Of a stretch of DNA of 6,503 nucleotides, positions 1-5,100 are shown piece after piece. The stretch comes from Planctomycetales bacterium 4484_123 (lineage in GTDB: Bacteria > Planctomycetota > Phycisphaerae > SM23-33): NCBI GenBank assembly GCA_002049885.1, contig MVCS01000165.1, positions 1 to 6,503 on the forward strand, written 5' to 3'. Position 1 is the stretch's first letter. Each line of letters begins with the position of its first letter. The notes beneath the pieces are model-generated. The model was not told the DNA's origin. It was given only the letters and a program-made list of their open reading frames with translations, and searched no databases. Position numbers and translations under genes: made by a program.

Positions 1-70
1 CCGGAGTCGTAGCCGCCCCGTTGCCGGCCGGGCTCTGCCGTGGTCGATGCGGCGCCGGAGGCCGAGCTGG
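1..70. other. Left-edge leader; possible end of an upstream gene
   Basis: No complete gene lies here. One forward frame is open from base 3 and ends at a TGA at 72-74, so it would overlap the nucleoside hydrolase ATG at 71 in an ATGA arrangement, as seen in translationally coupled operons. It would encode a Gly/Ala/Arg-rich tail (ending GAGGRAG) that matches no family I recognise. A second forward frame stops at the TAG at 10-12 and could equally be the end of an upstream gene. The third is continuous with the nucleoside hydrolase frame back to the edge. No convincing promoter is visible. Which frame, if any, is coding cannot be settled without the sequence to the left. Confidence 0.25.
57..61 (+). 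promoter_or_regulatory. Ribosome binding site fixing the nucleoside hydrolase start
   Basis: GGAGG lies nine bases before the ATG at 71. The other in-frame ATG, at 47, has no comparable site and would add only an Arg-rich octapeptide (MRRRRPSW) ahead of the conserved N-terminus. The site therefore favours the start at 71. Confidence 0.6.
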
Positions 71-1006
71 ATGAGAACGTCTGAGAGAATCAAGGTCATC
101 CTGGATACTGACATCGGCGATGACATCGACGATGCCATCGCCTTGTCGTTCGCCCTGGGTTCGCCGGAGTTCGATCTGCTGGGTGTGACGGTGGTGTACG
201 GGGACGTGGTGACCAGGGCACGGATTGCCCGCAGGTTGCTTCGTCTGCGGGGCCGGGATGACGTGCCAGTGCTGGCCGGATTCGAGCGACCGATGCAGTT
301 CGACTGGCACCCGGGCACCGTCCCGGAAGAATGCTCGCAGCGCCTGGCTGTGGCCGACGACGTCGAACCCGTGGACCGCTCCCGCGGGGCGGCGGAGTTC
401 ATCGCCAGCAGGGCCCGCGAGCACCCCGGCGAGCTGTACGTGCTGACCATCGGCGCGATGACCAACCTGGCGGCGGCCATCTGCATGGACGCCTCGGTGG
501 CGCGAAACTTGGCGGGGGTGGTGTCGCTGGCCGGGTACGTCCCGCCGCGCCAGGCCATCCCGGAGTGGAACGTCCGCTACGACCCGTTGGCGGCGCAGGT
601 GGTCTGCCGCTGCGGGGTGCCCTGGACGGCCATCGGAGCCGACGTGCAGGGCGAGAATCGGTTGACGGCTGTCGAGTTCGCCGCGCTCCAGGCAGCCCGG
701 CGGCCCTGGGCCGACTTCCTGCTGAGGCTCGTCGTGCTGATGAAGCGCCACAAGGGCGGCGGCGACCCGAACGTGCGGGCCATCGAGGATGTCGCTTCCG
801 CCCACGTGGCCGACGTGATGACGTTGGCGTCCTTCCTGGTGGGTGAGCAGATGGACCTGCGACCGGGCGTTATCGAGGTCGCCAGCGATGGTGCCCTGGC
901 CTTCAGGCCGAACGAGGCCGGGCCGCACCGGATGGCTCACGCCAGGCTGCCCGGCAGGGCGTATCGGGCCGAGATCGTCCGGCGCATCCTGGCCGAGGAT
1001 GGGTGA
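71..1006 (+). CDS. Nucleoside hydrolase (inosine-uridine preferring family)
   Basis: Predicted cytoplasmic enzyme that cleaves the N-glycosidic bond of ribonucleosides to free base and ribose, as in nucleoside salvage. It has 311 residues from the ATG at 71, a normal family length. The N-terminus has the metal-binding signature DTDIGDDIDDA at residues 12-22, in the two-residue-longer form (DxDxGxxxDDA) typical of one bacterial subfamily rather than the classic DxDPGxDDA. Next come LTIGAMTNLA at 125-134 (the region supplying a Thr calcium ligand in studied members) and EWNVRYDP at 165-172 (the E-x-N...DP substrate and ribose loop). Near the C-terminus, the usual His-Asp pair appears as H245-V-A-D248, so the His next to the Asp is replaced. 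No signal peptide is seen. The substrate (purine, pyrimidine or a related riboside) cannot be told. The frame is open to the left edge, so a longer N-terminus is not excluded, but the ribosome binding site and family alignment favour 71. Neighbours give no pathway link. Confidence 0.9.
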   Translation: MRTSERIKVILDTDIGDDIDDAIALSFALGSPEFDLLGVTVVYGDVVTRARIARRLLRLRGRDDVPVLAGFERPMQFDWHPGTVPEECSQRLAVADDVEPVDRSRGAAEFIASRAREHPGELYVLTIGAMTNLAAAICMDASVARNLAGVVSLAGYVPPRQAIPEWNVRYDPLAAQVVCRCGVPWTAIGADVQGENRLTAVEFAALQAARRPWADFLLRLVVLMKRHKGGGDPNVRAIEDVASAHVADVMTLASFLVGEQMDLRPGVIEVASDGALAFRPNEAGPHRMAHARLPGRAYRAEIVRRILAEDG

Positions 1007-1038
1007 GTCCGCCGGGAGCACTGGTCTTGTACGGCGGG

Positions 1039-1059
1039 CAGGTCCGCGGGTCGGACCTG
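1039..1059 (+). terminator. Stem-loop after the nucleoside hydrolase gene, possible terminator
   Basis: CAGGTCCG (1039-1046) and CGGACCTG (1052-1059) form a perfect 8-bp inverted repeat around a five-base loop, 32 bases after the stop codon. There is no T-run behind it, so it is not a classic intrinsic terminator. It could be a terminator stem needing a factor, an RNA-stabilising 3' hairpin, or an operator for the next transcription unit. Confidence 0.35.
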
Positions 1060-1115
1060 GGCCGGATCACCCGTTCGGAAAGTCGTCTTCTTGGTGTCAC
1101 TGGCATCTCCGGTAG

Positions 1116-1124
1116 TGGTATAGT
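1116..1124 (+). promoter_or_regulatory. Extended -10 promoter candidate for hypA'-hypB
   Basis: TGGTATAGT matches an extended -10 element (TGnTATAAT with one mismatch) in an otherwise very GC-rich stretch, 53 bases before the HypA-like ATG. No good -35 is found 16-18 bases upstream, which is acceptable for extended -10 promoters. A TTGGTG at 1091-1096 is too far away (22 bases). Transcription would start near 1131. Confidence 0.35.
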
Positions 1125-1134
1125 AGAGCCTCTT

Positions 1135-1155
1135 CCCGGCAGCCTGGGCGCCGGG
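1135..1155 (+). repeat. Small inverted repeat in the hypA' leader
   Basis: CCCGGC (1135-1140) pairs perfectly with GCCGGG (1150-1155) around a nine-base loop. It sits between the candidate promoter at 1116-1124 and the ribosome binding site at 1167-1170, so it would lie in the 5' leader RNA. It may be chance in GC-rich DNA. It matches no riboswitch that I recognise. Confidence 0.3.
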
Positions 1156-1166
1156 TGGTGACGCGT

Positions 1167-1170
1167 GGAG
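1167..1170 (+). promoter_or_regulatory. Ribosome binding site for the HypA-like gene
   Basis: GGAG lies six bases before the ATG at 1177. This decides against the in-frame GTG at 1165, which itself overlaps the site. The ATG start also gives the family's invariant N-terminus, Met-His-Glu. Confidence 0.6.
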
Positions 1171-1176
1171 CGGAAG

Positions 1177-1380
1177 ATGCACGAGATGGCCATTGCCACG
1201 GGCCTGCTCCGGCAGGTATTGGCCGCGGCTGAGGCCCACGACGTGGAGCGGGTCGAGGAGGTCCACGTGACCTGCGGCGTGCTCCGCCTGGTGGTGCCGG
1301 AGGCCCTGCGGGCGGCCTTCGAGGTGCTCAGGCTGACCTCTATAATCTGCCGGGATCGCCAAGGAGCATCGACGGGATGA
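1177..1380 (+). CDS. hypA: Truncated HypA-like hydrogenase nickel incorporation protein (N-terminal half only)
   Basis: HypA is the metallochaperone that works with HypB to deliver nickel to [NiFe]-hydrogenase, and in some bacteria to urease. The first 50 or so residues fit the family well: MHEMAIATGLL at 1-11, with the N-terminal Met-His that binds nickel, then an amphipathic helix, a beta-strand (VEEVHVTCG) and VVPEALRAAFEVL at about 39-51. Family members then continue through a zinc-finger with two CxxC pairs to about 113-118 residues. Here the protein ends at 67 residues with an unrelated tail (LTSIICRDRQGASTG) and no CxxC. Only about 47 bases separate the last homologous codon from the hypB start, so the zinc domain is absent in every frame rather than frameshifted. 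The stop overlaps the hypB ATG (ATGA), so the two could be translationally coupled. It may be a decayed remnant, a working short form, or an assembly deletion. Confidence 0.75.
   Translation: MHEMAIATGLLRQVLAAAEAHDVERVEEVHVTCGVLRLVVPEALRAAFEVLRLTSIICRDRQGASTG
1341..1346 (+). promoter_or_regulatory. Perfect -10 box (TATAAT) upstream of hypB
   Basis: TATAAT lies 36 bases before the hypB ATG, inside the non-homologous tail of the HypA-like frame. The best -35 at 17-base spacing is TTCGAG (1318-1323), which is poor. The perfect hexamer in GC-rich DNA, exactly where HypA homology has just ended, suggests a private hypB promoter. The ribosome binding site AAGGAG follows at 1361-1366, ten bases before the hypB start. 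Confidence 0.35.
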
Positions 1381-2027
1381 AGATCAACGTCGTCAAGAGC
1401 GTTTTGGCGGCCAGCGATGCCAGTGCCGAGCGGAATCGCTCGACCATGGATGCAGCCGGCGTGTTGTGCATCAACATGCTCAGCGCGCCGGGCAGCGGCA
1501 AGACTGCCCTGTTGGAGCGAACCATCCCCGCGCTGGAGCCCGAGCGGCCCTGTGCGGTACTGGTAGGCGACCTCCAGACCACCCGCGACGCCGAGCGACT
1601 GGGGGCCCTGGGCGTGCAGGTCACGCAGATCAATACGGGCCAGGGCTGCCACCTCTCGCCCAAGCAGGTGGCCGAGGGTCTCAAGACCCTCCAGCTCGAT
1701 CGGATCGACTGCCTTTTCATCGAAAACGTCGGCAACATGGTCTGCCCGGCTGTCTTCGACTTGGGCGAGCACCGCAGGGTGGTGCTGCTGAGCGTCCCGG
1801 AGGGCGACGACAAGGTGGGCAAGTACCCCGTGCTGTTCCAGAAGGCCGACGCTGTGGTGCTTAACAAGATCGACCTGGTGGGCGTGCTGGACTACGACGT
1901 GGGCCGGGTTCAGGATGACCTCTCGCGGATAAACACGCGGGCGGTCTTCATCGAGCTGTCGGCCAAGACTGGCCAGGGCCTGGAGGGCTGGCTGGAATGG
2001 CTGGCTGCTCAGCGGCCAGGGGGATAG
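1377..2027 (+). CDS. hypB: Hydrogenase maturation GTPase HypB (nickel insertion)
   Basis: HypB is a cytoplasmic SIMIBI-class GTPase that, with HypA, drives nickel insertion into the [NiFe]-hydrogenase large subunit. The 216-residue protein is complete for the G domain. It has a P-loop SAPGSGKT at 36-43, GDLQTTRDAERL at 64-75, and the metal-site elements GCHL (Cys91, His92) and NMVCP (Cys123). These match the Cys-His...Cys site that binds zinc or nickel and sits at the dimer interface in studied HypB proteins. SVPEGDDKVGKYP follows at 139-151 and the guanine-specificity motif NKID at 163-166. The short N-terminus has neither the CxxCGC nickel site nor the His-rich stretch found in some HypB proteins. 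AAGGAG at 1361-1366 precedes the ATG, and the start overlaps the hypA' stop. No other hyp or hydrogenase gene is in the window. A UreG-like role is less likely given the GCHL and NMVCP motifs. Confidence 0.95.
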   Translation: MKINVVKSVLAASDASAERNRSTMDAAGVLCINMLSAPGSGKTALLERTIPALEPERPCAVLVGDLQTTRDAERLGALGVQVTQINTGQGCHLSPKQVAEGLKTLQLDRIDCLFIENVGNMVCPAVFDLGEHRRVVLLSVPEGDDKVGKYPVLFQKADAVVLNKIDLVGVLDYDVGRVQDDLSRINTRAVFIELSAKTGQGLEGWLEWLAAQRPGG

Positions 2028-2070
2028 ACCGCCCTGTGGCCGGTGCCTGGCGGGCCCTGTGTGCCTGGTC

Positions 2071-2125
2071 GGACCGGCGGCGCCGGTTCCGCAACCTGCC
2101 GATCCTGCCGGCCCTTCGGGGTGGC
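2071..2125 (+). terminator. Tandem stem-loops after hypB, possible terminator region
   Basis: Two hairpins lie in series 44-98 bases after the hypB stop. The first pairs GGACCGGC (2071-2078) with GCCGGTTC (2082-2089) around a three-base loop, with one G-T pair. The second pairs 2107-2114 with 2119-2125 around a TTCG tetraloop closed by C-G, with a G bulge at 2110 and one G-T pair. C(UUCG)G loops are unusually stable and common in terminator stems. Neither hairpin is followed by a T-run, so termination is an inference from position, just before the next promoter candidate. Confidence 0.4.
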
Positions 2126-2135
2126 GGAATTGGCC

Positions 2136-2163
2136 TTGGTGACGGCCCGGGAGGGGATATAAT
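2136..2163 (+). promoter_or_regulatory. Promoter candidate for the large peptidase gene
   Basis: TTGGTG (2136-2141, matching the first three bases of the -35 consensus) is followed after 16 bases by a perfect TATAAT (2158-2163). The -10 box is 36 bases before the GTG start at 2194, giving an expected leader of about 25-30 bases. This is the best-formed sigma70-type promoter in the window. Confidence 0.5.
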
Positions 2164-2179
2164 CGACCATTGGCAAGCC

Positions 2180-2184
2180 GGAGG
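2180..2184 (+). promoter_or_regulatory. Ribosome binding site fixing the GTG start at 2194
   Basis: GGAGG lies nine bases before GTG 2194. An in-frame TGA at 2140-2142 bounds the frame upstream. The only other candidate start between them is a TTG at 2170, which has no such site. The first in-frame ATG (2536) lies beyond the LEPR-XLL motif and part of the propeptide. Confidence 0.6.
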
Positions 2185-2193
2185 GCGTTTTTA

Positions 2194-5100
2194 GTGGCAG
2201 CTCAGACGTTGACTCTCGGAGGACACTGGACACCGGAAACCCACCGGGGGCGTCCGCGCGGGCGGCCCGGAGACCTGGGCGGTTCGGCGTGGCTGGGCAT
2301 CGAGGCCCTTGAGCCCAGGCTGCTGCTGAGTGTGGATGTCTGGTCGGCGGCCGGGGGGCCTGCGGCGGCGGATGCCACGAGGGGATTCTCCTGGAGCGGG
2401 TTCGGCCTGACCGGCCCGTCGGAATTGGCCGAACTGCACTACGTCTTCCACGGCCAGCCGGAGCTGATCGAAACGGCGGGGGCCGTGGCGGTATCCTTGG
2501 CCGGCGAGGAGAGCTGGCGGGTGGCGGGCGAGCCGATGGTGCCGGTCCGCACTTCGCGCATCCTGCTGCCGCCGGGCCGGCGAATCGCCTCGGTGCAGGC
2601 GGTGCCAACGGGCCGGCAGGCCCTGGCCGACGGCGTGGAACTGTTGGCCGCGCCCCAGCCGGTGCCGCTGGTGGCGGGGGGTGGGGATGTCCAGCCGCCG
2701 TCTTCGCCGCAGGTGGTCCGGGCGTCCTTTCCCGGCGGGCAGAGCGTGCGGGTCGAGGAGGAGCTGCTGGCGGGGTATCGGCTGGCCCGGCTGGAGGTCT
2801 TCCCCGTCAGCTACGAGGCCCAGACGGGCACGCTGGAGTACTTCAGCGAGATCGACGTGACGCTCGAACTGGCTCCGGCCGACCCGGCGTTCGGCAACGT
2901 CCGGCCGCGGGGGTCGCGGGCCGACGTTCAGCGCGTCTTGGCGCTGGTGGATAACGATTCGGCCTTGGCCGCCTACGGCCCGGAACTCCGGGCGGGCGCG
3001 GCGGGCGGAGAGGCCGGGCAGAACGCCCTGCCCGCAGATGGCCCCTACGAGTACGTGGTGGTGACCTCCGAGGCCCTGGCCGGGCAGTTCGAGCCGCTGG
3101 TGGAGCACAAGCTCGCCCGGGGTCTGTCGGCCACCCTGGTGACCACCGAGTACATCTACGCCAACTACAGTTCGCCCTTCCCCGGCGAGGACGACGACGC
3201 CGGCAAGGTTCGCCAGTTCATCACCGAGGCTTACAGCCAGTGGAACACCCGCTGGGTGCTGCTGGGCGGGGACATCGACCAGGTGCCGCACCGCATGGTC
3301 CGCGTCTCGGCCAACGGGGAGACGGCCACCTTTGCCTCCGACATGTACTTCGCCTGCCTGGATGGCCCCTACAACGGCGATGAGGACGATACCTGGGCGG
3401 AGAAGACCGACGGCACAGGCGGGGGGGACGTGGACCGCGCGCCGGAGGTGTTCGTGGGCCGGGCCGCAGTCTCGACGGCCGCGGAGGCGGCCAACTTCGT
3501 GGCCAAGACCATCCAATACGACAGCACCGACCACCCCAACTGGGAGACGATGGTGTGGATCGGCGAGAACCTCAATGACGACCCGCTGACCTGGGGCGGG
3601 GACGTCATGGACGCCATCATCGACGCCGTCATTCCCGAGTACTTCACCCACGTCAAGTGCTACGACCGCGAGGGCACGTGCAGCAATGCCTCGGTCAAGG
3701 CCGCCCTGAACGACAGCCCCAACATGGTCAACCACCTCGGGCACGGCAACTACTACATCAACGCCGAACTCGTCCGCGACGACGTGGACGCCCTGACCAA
3801 CGCCGCCCCGTACTTCATGTACTCCGAGGCCTGCCTCTCAGGGCAGTTCGAGCGCAGCGACGCCATCGCCGAGCATCACGTCAAGGCCCCGCACGGGGCC
3901 TGGGCGGTGATCATGAACACCCACTATGGCTGGTACGTCCCCGGCGGAGCGGGCGGGAGCTACCACTGGCACCGCGAGTTTTACGACGCCGTATTCAACG
4001 AGGGAATCTCGCGCGTCGGCGAGGCACACTTCGACTCCAAGATGGACCGCTACTCCTCCACGGGCACCGGCAGGTGGGTGTTCTTCTCGTGCACCCTCTT
4101 CGGCGACCCTGAGCAGCGCCTGTACCTGCTCCAGCCCGGCGGGCCCAGGGTGGTCGAGCACGACCCGACCGGCTCGGGCAGCGAGCCCAGGTCACTGTTG
4201 CGGGTGACCTTCAACGAGCGCATGGACCAGGCCAGCTTCTCCGTGGCCGACGATGTGGCGGCCTTCACCGGCCCCGGCGACACCGACCTGACCGACCAGA
4301 TCACCGGCTTCGCCTGGAGCGACAACCAGAACCTGGAGATCTACTTCCACACCCAGAGCGGCTTTGGCCAGTACGCCCTGACCCTTGGGCCCGGCATCCT
4401 CGACGCCGAGGGCGACCCCATGGACCAGGACGGCGACGGCCAGTTGGCCTTCGCCATCTACGGCGCGGGGGAGGCCCGCACCATCTACCAGGCCGACATG
4501 GACGAGGATCCCGGCTGGTCGCTCGATCCCGGCTCCGGATACTTCCGCTGGCAATATGGCCAGCCCGCGGGGCTGGGCGGCGACCCCAGCTCCGGACATA
4601 CCGGCAGCAATGTGATCGGCTACAACCTCAACGGCCAGTACGACAACAACATGGCCAGTGCCGAGGATGCCGTCACCCCTGCCATCGACTGCACCGGCTA
4701 CAGCGACGTGACCCTGGAGTTCTGGCGCTGGCTGGGTGTGGAAAACCACACCTGGGACCACGCCGCCGTGGAGGTCTCCAACGACGCAACCAACTGGACG
4801 ACCGTCTGGGCGAATGGCTCGGCCACCATTGAGGACAGCGCCTGGACGCCCCAGCAGTTCGATATCTCGGCCGTGGCCGACGACGAGCCCGCCGTCTGGA
4901 TCCGCTGGCGCATGGGCCCGACCGATACCGGTCTGACCTTCTGCGGCTGGAACATCGATGACGTGGTCGTCACCGGCAGCAGGCGCCTTCCTTCGGTCTT
5001 CACTCACAGCCCCCGGGGCGATCTGGCCGGCAGCGTGGACCACGTGGACGTCACCTTCGCCGGCCCCATCGACCCGACGACCTTCACGACCGGGCAGGTC

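Noticed and set aside
1101..1120. TGGCAT resembling the -24 half of a sigma54 promoter upstream of hypA'
   Set aside because: No GC lies at the required spacing for the -12 element. The extended -10 TGGTATAGT explains the site better.
1331..1376. A frameshift hiding the rest of HypA
   Set aside because: The space is too short for the zinc-finger half in any frame, and no CxxC-type sequence appears in the other two forward frames.
903..1867. Overlapping minus-strand frames opposite hypA' and hypB
   Set aside because: They lie across two recognisable plus-strand genes and their gap, with no motifs of their own.
2183..2192. GGGCGTTTTT resembling the tail of an intrinsic terminator
   Set aside because: Only a 3-bp stem can form before the T-run, and the stretch is the spacer between the ribosome binding site and the GTG start.
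1997..2194. A 65-codon plus-strand frame spanning the end of hypB and the following gap
   Set aside because: It starts inside hypB and crosses two hairpins and the promoter candidate. Its product is Trp/Arg/Gly-rich with no family resemblance.
2191..3744. A 517-codon open frame on the minus strand
   Set aside because: It lies opposite the peptidase gene, reads as low-complexity His/Arg/Gly/Val-rich protein without motifs, and arises from strong G/C bias at third codon positions. The plus-strand frame contains the C25 domain.
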